Positions 1-12,342 of a DNA stretch of 12,374 bases are shown here, one piece after another. Positions within the stretch are counted from its first letter, which is position 1, and each line of letters starts with the position of its first letter. The position numbers were made by a program, and so were the translations under genes. The DNA lies in assembly GCA_002751075.1 (NCBI GenBank), contig NAOQ01000877.1, forward strand, positions 12,189 through 24,562, written 5' to 3'. The DNA is from Ichthyophonus hoferi. Taxonomy: Eukaryota > Opisthokonta > Ichthyosporea > Ichthyophonida > Ichthyophonidae. The notes under the pieces are model-generated. The model was not told the origin of the DNA and did no database searches. It saw only the letters and a program-made list of their open reading frames with translations.

Positions 1-500
1 AGTTGTCTCTGCATAGCATTGATTCGATGTTGGGCCTGTTGAAGTCGTGCTGCCAATTCTGCATTGCCGAGCAATGCCCCCTGTAGACCCCCTGCGGCTT
101 GCGGCTGTTGTTGGTGTTGAAGTAATTGCTGCTGTTGTTGCAATAATAACTGTTGTTGATTATGTTGTTGTTGTTGTAGCATTTGCTGTTGCTGTTGTTG
201 CTGCATTAACAATTGTTGCTGTTGTTGCGCCATTGCCTCCTGTTTCATTGATTCTTGTTTAATCATAGCCTGTTGTTGTCTTTGTTGAGCGGCCGCTTTC
301 TGTAGTAACTGCTGTTGCTGTTGCTGTTGTGTCTTTTTACCCTGTACCTTAGCCGCGCCTAACTGAGACATAGGGGTAGTAGAACCTTTCATATCAATGT
401 TGGGTTGAAGTGCTGGTGATACATTGACAGACTTACTGCGTAGAGGCGCCTGTAGAATCCCACCGTTAGTTGTTCCTTGAAGTGCGTTCTGAGTGGTTGG
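1..500 (-). CDS. CREBBP/EP300: Exon 20 in window (partial): Gln-rich C-terminal region
   Basis: An open frame of 166 codons runs from the acceptor (caccag at 501-502) to the left edge with no stop. It starts PTTQNALQGTTNGGILQAPL and becomes dominated by glutamine runs broken by Leu, Met, His and Ala. It also has IKQESMKQE (plus-strand 237-263), two matches to the sumoylation consensus. CBP/p300 tails are likewise Gln/Pro-rich. The last residues (AARLQQAQHRINAMQRQL) look helical. No nuclear-coactivator-binding domain or stop is visible. The acceptor is supported by frame and composition rather than sequence identity, so it is less certain than the others. Confidence 0.85.
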
Positions 501-3500
501 CTGGTGTGATGGGGAGAAGATAAATTATATTTAGCCAATGGCATCATATTGCCTTTATCAAGTAATTGGATTTAAAACACAAACATGATAATAATCAATT
601 CGTATGAATACATTCTAACCTCAAATGATCTTTAATCCAGTCAAGTATATATTTGCTAAAGATGGCTTTAGCTTGCCAGCATGTAGTAGCGCAAGGTATG
701 GAGGGGAGAAAGAATCATGCCTAATAGGTCATACAGAATTAAACAACACATGGTGTATAAATAATGCGTAATAATAATATCATGGTTATACAGTTACATA
801 TCTACTGATCTTTTTGTAAGATAAAACAAAAGTGGGTGAAAAAGAAAAACAGAACGAAACGAGAAAAAAACCAAGGAGATGAAAGACATAGGAGCAATAC
901 AAATAAATTATACTATACTATACTATACTATAACCATATTATATTATACTCTACCATACTATACTATATCATATTATACTCTTGATAGAGATGTGATATG
1001 CATATACATACCAAGAGAGGCCCTAAGTTGGCCTGTAGAACAGCATGGTGGGCTGCCTTATGGTGCTGTACTCGCAGATCAAGGTGGGTCTTGGCTAGGA
1101 TGACGCAAGGCTTCATCATACCACACAGAGGGAAACGACAACTAGTTCGTGTACATTGGGCTGCATGATGCATTACTAGTTGTACAACCTAGAGAGGGAG
1201 AGGGAGAGGGTCAGGGAGGTGGGGGGAAGGGAAAAAAAGAAATTTTCTTCTTGTTTAAAAAAAAAGAGAGAAGGACAAGAAGAAAGAAAGGAGTGATGTC
1301 ATGGCAATGGAATCAGACCTTAAAGAATATAATAACCAGTAAGGAATCATCTTATAATATTAAAATATAATACAATATTATATTATATTATATTATATTA
1401 TATTATATATTATATATATGTATACATTAAATCCTAATTTGAAAACCCATAATGCCTAGACTGGTCTGATAACTGCATACTATTACAAATGATATCCTAT
1501 TATATCCTACCCTACTATATCCCACCCTACCAGACTATACCCTGATATACCCTACCATACTATATCATACCATATTCTACTCTACCATACTATACCCTAA
1601 TATACCCTGATATACCCTACCATACTATAACTTAATATACCATACTATATTCTACTATACCATATTCTACTCTACCATACTAATGCCCTACTCTACCCCG
1701 GTCAAGAGAGTGTAGGTAGGTACCTGAGGACATATATGGCAGGTCTTAGGATGACGACAGGTAGGGACATGTGCCAGGATAGCATGGAACTGATTGCATT
1801 GATCATGACGACAATCTACCGCAGAACAGGTGGAGGCATGCTCAAGTCCATCTAGGAATCTTTGCCGAAGGGGTCTCATTTCCAGATTGGTTAGGGCTGT
1901 GTGTAGGTGTGTAAGTATCATGGTTTGATAGTATAGTAGAAAAATAGTATAGTAGAGCGGTAGTATATAAGTATAAAGAGAGAAAGCAGCAGTTTATACC
2001 ATGGCCGGGGGCAGGACAATCCTCAAATCCAAATACAAACAAAGCATGTTCGTGTGTAGTAGTGGTGTGACATTGGGGACAAAGATCAAAGTTCTGTTGT
2101 GTCATACCATCTATGTATTAGTATGTATCTCGGTATATTGCCACCCATCCCAGTCAATAAAAATTACATTACATTATATTACATTAGATTATAATGTAAG
2201 AATCAAAATGAATAGCTCAAAAACATAAAAGAAAAACATAACATAACCAGAGAAATAAAACAACAGCAAATATAACACGGGATAGAGTTACTATATATAC
2301 ACAGAAAAACATACATACATACATACATACATACATACATAAATAAATAAATATACATATATGCCCTACGTCAGGCCTAGTAGGACCGAGATCTAACCAT
2401 ATACTTCCCTGGATATATATGTATACATGCATAAATACATACCTCACACATAGGACAATAATAGCGGTGGGCCAAAGAGGGGAGTACAGTGGAGCATGAA
2501 GAGCACTGGTAATCCAGCATCTCTCCCTTGGCATCATCACGGTACACGTGCCATAGCATCATCATAGTACTATATTTGGCTGCCCTCAATGTATTGAACT
2601 GTATTGTATATAACGTCTGGATTAAATGACTATTGCGTGCTCGGCTAGAATACAATCTGTCCATGAATTATTTTTTTTCATCTTTTTTTTTCTTTTTTTG
2701 ATGTATATATATTATATATAGTTATCGTTTATTGTGATTATTACTACGATTACTATGAATATGACTATGACTATAATTATCACTATTACTATCGTCATTA
2801 TAATCAAACTAACAATCCATCACACCCTACTACCCATAGTATATATACATACTATCACTATCAACCCATTCTCATTTTCATTCTCATTCCTATTTCCTTT
2901 CCTATTCCTCTTCCAACTCACCTTAAACTAATGGTTTTCCCACATTAGTCCTATAATCTATACGCCTATAGCGCCTATAGATACTCTTGTTATGAATATA
3001 ACTAAGAATGCATAAGTGACACATTACCGTGTAGTGACAGAGCTGCGATAGATTCAAGAAGACCTCAGGCTCAATCATTATTTCACTATGTATGAGAGGA
3101 TCGGGGTCTGAGATTTGCCGAGGTATCTGTAATAGAGTTGATATAGTGCATTGTAAATATAGGCAGTATATATATATATATATATCATTGAAGATAAAAT
3201 AAACTTCTTCATCTTTCGTAAGTTCTTGTTTTGTTGTCGTGGTTATATAATATATTACTTGTGTAATAATGTTGTACAAGTATATTTATTATATGAATGC
3301 AATAAATATATGTGTGTAAGAATATAAATTGGTGTATATATGAAATGGCAAATTATAATACATAATATATCATATAATTAGATATATATTCTATCTATCT
3401 GTCCAAACCAATAGACAATCGTTGGCATAGATTCAGAAAAATTATAAACAAGTGAAAATTAAAAACTCAAAATCAAATAAGATAAAATAACTCTAGCAAA

Positions 3501-6500
3501 AAAAAAGTAGACAAATCATAAAGTAGATTAAAATAAATTAAACTAAAAATTAAACAGAAAAAAAAAGTAAACAGTATATTGCACTATTATTTTTTAACTA
3601 CACATTGAGTGCAAGATTGGAAAACGAAAATTAATAGTTACCCATAGCTATCAATATTTGGTTTTAGTAACCTAACACAATATTGGTGTGATTTTCATAC
3701 ACAAAAACTGAAAAGCAAACATAAGCATACCTGAGGATTAGAGGTGAGGCGAGCCACCATAAAGAAGTCAGAAGTACGACCCATAGCTTCCAGTACATTG
3801 GCAGCTACTTCTGATACCTGACGATTAATATGACGCTGTGGGCCCTTTTTCTTGACGACTTGTTTGTTCCCCTGTATGTTCTTATCTGTGTTGGTCCAAG
3901 GGTATTTTAGTGTGTGGTATAGTGGTATAGGAGTATTGTTAAAGATACATAGTTAATAGTTATAGTATAAAGTTGTAGTTAACTGCTATAGTAGAATCTA
4001 TAATCATATCGGGAAATAGAGCGAAAGAGAGAAATAGAGAGAATGCGTGTGCAAGGAGAGAAAAATGAGAAAAAGAGAAGAAAGATAATAATAGAACGAA
4101 AAAAATATAAATAGAACAAAAAGTTAAATTAGACTACATAGTATGCTTACTGGCTTCATCCAATGATTCCTCTTCTTCTGCTTTAACTATCGCTTGATCT
4201 AAGACCCCAGGCCAGTAATCTCCCAGTAAATGAGACACTTGGGCTGCTGATGTCACCACATCTTCCTCAGCCAATCCGCTCATGTCTGTACAGGCATGTA
4301 CAATGCCCTCATTCTATTGGTAGGCCAATCATAATCTCAATTAGAAAGTATTAGAAGGTATTATATAGACTAGATATGCTCCATGAGTTGCCAGCTTTAA
4401 AAATAAAAGGTATGTATTACTGGAGTATTCCTAGCCTGAAATCCTTAAATCTTGCAATCCTCTTATCAACTCAGTAACTTCACTATGTAACTCACATAAC
4501 ATAAATACACCTGGTATAATGTTAAGGTGTGTATTAGAAACAAGAGCCTAGGATATAGTAGATATACTGGATTAGAATGTAGGTATGTATGCATAGGGAA
4601 GTGTTCTTTTGTTTGATTGCATATATTATACCTCCCTAAGGTTGTTGTGTATCAGTGTGTTATGCGTATGGTATGACTAGCATTGGTTAGATACGTGTGG
4701 TCTATATGTATATATATATAGCATTATACATACATATATCCATACATATCTTCACATACAAGTATTGCATAAACACGCTCATACACACTCTCCTCCAATC
4801 CAAACCCACCTGGGCCTTTTGGACCGCAGTCATCAACCAATCATGTAGCATCTTTGGAGTAGGCAGCTTCTGATTTTCTGGCTTGCTATGGAAGATATAC
4901 TCCTCACCTAGAGAGGGCGGAGAGGCCCACATATGGGCATAGGAGAAGCCAAGACGGCTACAGTGTTCCAGATAGCCTACGATGACTTCTTGAAATATGG
5001 GAGTACGCAGTCTATGTAGGGTAGGAATAGGGTATAGGACAGAAAAATGGATTTTAGTTAGATGTATTGAGTATTGGGTTGGTGTTATCTCTCTTTCCTT
5101 TTTATTGTATATTCCTTTTTGCCTTTATTTATCTATCTCTCTCCTTCTCTATATTTTTGTCTTCCTTTTCTATCTATTTTTTCACTATCTCTTTTCAGTC
5201 AAAATCTACTCTGTAGTAAAATCTATGTTATTATTTTTTAAACGATTCAATAATAAGAAATAACGGTAGACTGTTAATAATGACCGTAACAAAGCCATAA
5301 CAGTAAATAATAATAAAACATAAAACAAAACAAAGTGTACACTATGATAAAATCAATATACATATATAGACTCCACAGGGCATAGTCACTTACTGAGCTG
5401 GCTGTATATATTTCACACTATCTATCATAGCAATATATACACGACCTCTATTCGGTTCGGGGCAATTGGAGCCATATTCGTATACATGTATACCAAACAC
5501 GCATACATCCACACCGTCCACTTTCTGCGCCATACCCACACCACCAATTGTATTCGATTAATTACCAATAATCACCGTTGATTGGCTGTGAAATTGGCCT
5601 TCTAGGGAGGCTTGAAACTTATTCATTTGCCATTGATGTGTGTGCTCTATATATATGTGTATATGTATATGTGCATACATGTATGTATGCAAAGGTACAA
5701 ATATATAAACCTGTATCTAATTGGTCAAAAATATAAATATAACCAGGAAGAGAGAATAATTTCTTTTACCTGAAAACAAAAGATGGCCTTCTGACGGTAA
5801 GGAAAGACCTTAGGGAGGTCGGGGTATCTGCAAAGTAGAACGTTAGTGTTAGTATTAGATTATTGTCCACTGCCTCCACTACTTGACATAGGTGTGGGTG
5901 GTTTATAAGGGTGTATCTATACTATGCTATATACTATGCTATATACTATCATGTATACTACCATACTATAATACACACTACTACCCCACATGCAAGCATA
6001 CAATGTATACATGATGTATTGTATTGTGTAAGTGTTTACGTGTTTGATACAAGTATTAAATGTACTTGAAATAAATATTTAAAACAGGAAAGAAAAGAGA
6101 AGATAAAGAAGGATGGTCAAAAAGGTAAGTAATAGGGCTAGTATGTTGTTATAGTCCACAAAAATTAGAAAGTACTGCTTCATTGAAAGCAAAACCAGGA
6201 GAATTAAAACTGGCAAAAGAAGAAACCCTTTATTCTGGGATAAGTAATATCATATCACTCCCACTCCCCCAATCAAAATAGACCAACCTCCTCTGAACAG
6301 CCATTGAAACGTCCTGTTCTTTCTCCACATTCAGAAGGGTACGCACAGTGATTGGCCCGGCCTCACTGTGTCCTTCCAATAGTTTTTGCACTCGTTTCTC
6401 AATATGGTCTCCCACCTCCGTCCGTTGGAGGCCTGTCGCCCACATACCCGGATGTTTATAAGAGATGATTGAATGACTTAATGGCTATCATTAAATATAT

Positions 6501-9500
6501 ATCAACTGGTACACTGAACGCAACAGCTGGTAGGTATATCATTCTAACATGGGCAATAACCAATTGAAAAAACAATGTATCAATAGAAATTTTGGAACAC
6601 GACATCTCAAAGGTTGTGTATTAGAGGATATTAGTACTACATACCGGAAGACTAAAATTAAACTTCAGCATTCTACTACCTCGAATAATAAATAATCAAC
6701 GAACAAATAATACTTAGATATAAAATCACCCCCATGTATACCTTCAGCAGGCCACTGCAATGCACATTGAAAAGATTGACGATGGTCCCTTTCACAGAGT
6801 GAACATTTTATATTTCTAGTAGCTAATCGGTTGTGCAACCGACACGTGGCATGCAGACGAATATTACAACCCGAACATCGGAGGTACTGTGTACATAGTA
6901 ATGATTAGATTGGATTGGATTAGATTAGATTAAACATGGTTTACTGATTGGGCTGGCATAATACAGCCACTATCTACTGGGGTAGGCCATATTGCATGTC
7001 GATATACGTATATTATATATATAACTAAGGAGATAAGAAGTGTAATGAAAGTAAAACTAGTATTGTTCTCTAAGAGGTAACTATAAATTTCGTAATAGTC
7101 ACAAATAGACTATAATACTCCTATCTACAAGCACAAACACGACATAACCAAATACTGTAACCGTATCCAAAAATAAATGGCAAGAATAGGTGTACAGGGC
7201 TATAAGCATAGGTAAATAACTGTATATGTAGTAGTATATTTGCATATATAACGCACAATATCAACCTAGTTAGACTATTAATTATGGCAGTAAAATAACA
7301 CGGCCCATCAGGCAGAGTTCATAAAATATTGTCTTGCTGAGTGAAAAACAATAATAGAAATTTTAAATTTTAAAAAATCCACCCAACCACAACACAATCG
7401 CAACAACATACCTCCATTATTAAACAAAAACTCGGTCATTTTACTAAACCATACAGCGCTCAATGATAAATCATCAATAAACAAATAATTAATCACCAAC
7501 AACTTACTGGTTCAGGTTCTTGGGGTAAAGCCTGTTGGCGCTCAAAGTGCTCACGCGCCTGTTGGAGGTGGGCACTGGTACCATCATCTCCAACCTCTCC
7601 CACTAGTTCTACTAGCCCTGCCCCTTCATAGCAGTTGTCACATACTCGGTAGCTCTTACCACTGTGAGGGTCCAATCGTATTAATGAATATCAATGAATG
7701 CTCTTCGTCAATTAACTAGACAGCATCCTTACATAATTAATCCAAGCCAATCCAAACCATATTTATTAAGATACATACACGTATTTATTTATTACATATA
7801 ATATGCAATCGCTTGTATGATAAATATATATATAATAAGTATGTGGTGCATGTATGTACGTATTGTATATATGATCTTCATACAAGATAGCAATTATAAA
7901 GCAACTACAAAAATGGATTAAAAAAATGAATTACTCGTCCAATACAATTGTCATTATGACGTGCGTATATCTCAAATAAGTGAAAAACCAGAGACATTGA
8001 GCCAATGAGTTTATCTATACTTATATATAAGAGAAAGGGGGGGTATTCTGGCACTACTGCTTTTAAAATAAAGGAAAGGAATATTACATTACTCACTCGA
8101 TGATAATATTAAAAAATTGCTACTATGTACCTGATATTAGTGATCCAGTGTAGTTGCTGTGGACCAATCACATTAAACCCACCACACCCAAGCCCAGAGC
8201 AGTAACACGTGGGCGCTATCACTTGACGGGACGTGCAACAATAGCCTAGCTCTTGCATCTTAGGTGTAATTACTGTATTGAGGGTGGGTTTAAATAAGGG
8301 CATATTAGCTTGGATGTATAAAGATTGGTATGATACAGTAAATACTGTTATAATATAGTCAGTAGTGTTATGATATTGTATTGTAATGATATAGTAGGAA
8401 GTATTATGATATATAAGGAATGTTATGCCATTATATGTATTGTTAGGATATAGTAAACATTGTTCTGATATTTTATGCATACGTGAACAATATATAGGTT
8501 TTATAGCATGCCAACTATGCATGCAGTCAGTCATACATAGAACATCCACATATCTCACGCATAACATAACTACACATAACAAACAAACAATGGATCACCT
8601 ACGTTCTTGAAAGAAAGCGGACATGGCATTGCATTTTTTATCAATGGGGGAGTTGGGTTGGTTATACGTCCATGAATTAGACCATACTAATTGTACATCA
8701 GCTGTGTATTGCAGGTGATCCTGATATTCATTGCGTTGTAATTTCTCTAGAATAGTGCCCAGATCCATGGGATTTTTAATGACTTCTAGATAGTCCTGCG
8801 ATGTGTGGTGGTGTATGGTGTGAGGTATATATGGTGCATATAAGGAGTTAAAATAAAAGGAATATGGGAAGTAGGTGGGGGTATGAGACATAAGGAGTAG
8901 GAATTGTGGGCTGAAATATAGTTAGGTTGGACAGCGAGTGTATGTATATGTGTGTAAAAGATTAAACACTGTTGGATATAGCTAGAAACAATGTGGGTTA
9001 AGAAACAGTTGTAGCCTTAATGAATGCTAACTTACTAATTACTCTATATATAGCATACTATATCTTAAGGGTGTAACAATATGTCAAATACATACAGCTA
9101 CATGCACATAGCATGCGCGAAAAATGGTTTTAGTGTAAATTATTTAGTTACTTAATAATTGCTATTGATAATCAGATTATCACGTAATATATAGTATATT
9201 ATATTTAGAAAACATGAACGAGTTCTGCCTGTAAGAGGACTCTCCTCTTTTTCTCTTTAATTGTATTGAATAAAGCTCTTTCGCCTTCGTTTACTTATCT
9301 GCTTGCAGGTGCAGTTACTATCCATAATGGGTAAGATAATAACCATAGCACAGTAAGATATAACTACATAGGCTGAAATAGACATGTATAGGTATATACT
9401 CCTATTCAATGCATACCCATTAGGCCCCAAGGGACGATGAGAAAAAGAGATGGAATATGTGTAGAATGGGGGAAGAAGAGGTTGGACCAGGTAAAAAGGT

Positions 9501-12342
9501 GAGAGAGGAATGGAAAATATAGAAATATGCCAAGATATGAATAGATATAAACTAGTGAGGGAGGGAAGAGAGAAATATGTGCGGTGGTGAGGTGGCGCCA
9601 ATAAAAAAACATATAGTAATTAAAACTAATTAGCTAATTAGTACAGTCATCACCTGTGACCATATAAATTACCAACAAATGCACGCCTATTTGCAATACA
9701 TTACATCGTCATATCCTCCAATTGAATACAAATATATCACATATCAATGTCCTTATGATTACGCGAGGATTGGTAGCCAATAAAAAACCACATAATTAAG
9801 CGCGTGTAAATCTATAAATGACTATATACACATATACACCTACCGGAATGCCTAGCCTGTGCGGATCCACAGGTTCATTAAAGAGTTGTGCGTCATTATG
9901 ACGCATGAGGTGTTGGTGTAGATCAATCAGAGTGCGAGAGACATCCTGGGGAGTGTAGCGAGCTTTGACTACTCCCCCCTCTCTGCCACCACTATCCTCC
10001 TCTCCATTGCCAATCAAATTTCCAATGAGATTCCCAAGTCCCTTTCCTGTGGCATTATCACTATCACTTCTCTTGACAGTTGCATTGCCATTCCCTGCCA
10101 CCATGGGAGACATAGATGCAGCTGTACTATTACCTAACCCACTAAGACCTAGTAGATTATCACCCAGACCACCAGCACCACCAGCTGTCATCTGTGCATT
10201 AGTTGCATTGAACGCACCCATATTCAAGGAGTTCCGACCAATAGAAATCAAACCCTGACGTAGCAGAGCATTCTTCTGTGCGGCAATGAGAATTTGCTGC
10301 TCGGCCTGTGTTATTGGCTGGCCTACTTGTTGTTTTTTAAGCACATGAAGTACAGTGCGAAGATCCTGAGCCAATTGAGGTGGGATAGTCCCGGTGGATG
10401 CTGCCACACCACTAGAGGCCCCTGTCCCTGTCCCTGCCCCTGTCCCTGCCCCTGCCCCTGTACCAGTAGCACCACTAGCATTGGTATTGGAGCTAGTACC
10501 TATGCCCTGTTGTATCTGTGTACTCCCTCCACCCTCTCTCTTAACCAATGTCCCTCCCGGTGACACCTGGTCTGGGGTCATAGGCTCGAATTTAGTGGTA
10601 CCCGGGGTGCCAATGCTATCAAGTCGCATGGCCTTTTGCCATGACCCACTGCCACCAGCAGGGGTGGTGTCGTCATCAGTCAGAGATCGCTTTAAACTAC
10701 TAATACCCATCTGTTGCATACGCATTTGCTGCGTCATTTGTGACTGTGAGGTTGCAAAGGTGGGCCCAGGGAGGGAAGAAGGGGCTCCGAGGTTGCCAAG
10801 AATGGCGTTAGGGGTTAGTGGGTTCATGTTGAATACACTCCCCGCTGCAGGATAGAGAGTGAAATAGAGTAGAATAAAGTATAGAGATGGTTAGGTACTA
10901 GGTGACTCTATATTAATTGTATATGTACTGGTTATGTACTGTTCATCGTAATTATGCATTAATCATATACTCGTTATCTTAATTCGATATTAATTATGCT
11001 AATCATGCTAATCATACCTTAATCATATATTGATGATATCTTAATTGGCTCAATCCTATTAATCCTATCTTAACTATTTTAATCATATACGTACCATATC
11101 TCAATACATCCGTACTGTATCTATATACAAGAGATTCTGCATCATGAATAAATAATAAACCTTCACTGCAATAAATCTTTTAAATACACGTCTTCATTGG
11201 TATATATATATATAGCACTTACGGGCCATAGACTGTCCCCCAGGTGTGCCCGGTGCCCTGGCCTCTTGGGCCTTTTTCAATTTATAAATCTTCTCCGCAA
11301 GCATATGGTAGTATTTCTCCTGATAATCAACAATGTATGTTAGGCTAGGTTGTGTTGTGTTATGTCAACATGTGAGATCATGGTATTTTATAGTGTATTA
11401 TAGTGTATTAGGATATAGCATAGCATATTATCGTATATGACAGTATATCATAATACAATATACTATTAAAAGACAAAGGGAAAGCAATAATCAAAATACA
11501 TAACGCTTGACTATGGAATACTATAGCAGAAATCCAGCTAGCAATACTACTATATAACAAAACAAAAAAGCTATAACGCAATCATTCAAAACATTTGAGT
11601 TGAAAGAGAAGAGAGACCAAACACAGTACCTGATCTGTGGCCTCGTTAAACACCCCCGTTTCAATACGAACGGCAAGGTCCCGCAGTTTATTTTCATCTT
11701 CACTGTCGCTAAGTACCTGTCTTAATGAGTCCACCCTAAAAAAGGATGCATTGGTTAGCAGTATGTATGGATATGATAGTATGTAAATATAAATGTATAT
11801 ATACATATGTATGTATGTGCATGTGTATATGTAAGCATATAGATCTATATATCTAAAGATATAGAGAACTATGTCATCACATATAAATAGAACAGTCATT
11901 TCGTATTGGAAATCCTCAACACACTATGTACATATGTATCTTGTACCATGTTTGTATATAGTCATGGTAATGCATAATAATAAAACTGTTTGGTATTGTT
12001 TCGTATCTTACAAATATATATCACATATATACACGCCTGTACGGCCTGTACAGTATATGCATAAAAAGAGAGAATGAAAGAAAGAAAGAGAAGAGGGGTT
12101 TACTAAAAGGATAAAACAGTGAACCAACAAATATTTGCAAGGAAGATTCGGAGAAATATAAATATTGGTTTGTTATAAGACTATAGACAGAAATAAACAG
12201 AAAAGGGGTCAAAAATACACAGGTATAAACATGACATGAATGAATGAACATAAACTAGAACGCTTACAGCTTCATCATAAGTTTATCACGATGATGGTAT
12301 TCCATTCTTTCTCTCCAGTTAGAATTGTCCCCCCCAGCCTGT

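Larger units (their letters stand above)
1189..1723 (-). other. Intron 18 (535 bp)
   Basis: Phase 0, GT-AG, splits TAZ2. In gene order it has a degenerate TACCATACTATA array (1488-1683), an ATTAT array (1375-1422) and a C/T-rich acceptor region whose plus strand has six G runs. Confidence 0.88.
2094..2442 (-). other. Intron 16 (349 bp)
   Basis: Phase 0, GT-AG, splits the ZZ finger. Contains an ATTAC-type array (2163-2192) and an ACAT tetramer array (2309-2340) followed by AAAT units. Confidence 0.85.

Noticed and set aside
47-262. Plus-strand 71-codon Val/Ala-rich frame
   Set aside because: It is the reverse reading of the CAA/CAG repeats of exon 20 (GTT/GTA/GCT codons) and has no independent support.
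2734-2931. Plus-strand Ile/Thr/Met-rich frame
   Set aside because: Reading of a degenerate ATTACTATG-type repeat inside intron 15, with no domain-like content.
4997-5263. Plus-strand frame with Leu/Phe-rich, membrane-like stretches
   Set aside because: The hydrophobic part comes from a T/C-rich intron tract (intron 11) and its start overlaps exon 12 on the other strand.
6903-6932. GATTA/GATTG pentamers as interstitial telomere sequence
   Set aside because: The unit lacks the G-run structure of telomere repeats and resembles the other simple pentamer arrays in these introns.
7493-7675. ATG at 7675 as an internal start
   Set aside because: It lies in intron 6 upstream of the exon 7 acceptor, and the exon continues a RING domain whose first half is in exon 6.
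8109-8582. 157-codon minus-strand frame as a separate gene
   Set aside because: Only 8131-8272 (exon 6) aligns to the family; the remainder is intron 5 repeat read in the same frame.
9647-9653. Box C-like GTGATGA (minus strand) as a possible intronic C/D snoRNA, also at 11874-11880
   Set aside because: No CTGA box D lies within about 90 nt downstream in either intron, and there is no terminal stem, so a snoRNA is not supported.
8796-9843. Transposon or retroelement fossil in the longest intron
   Set aside because: No terminal repeats, target duplication or recognisable coding remnants; only purine-rich and AT-rich sequence.
9965-10855. Plus-strand Pro/Leu-rich frames over exon 4
   Set aside because: Shadows of the Gly-rich coding strand. 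The minus strand here joins in frame to KIX on one side and the bromodomain on the other.
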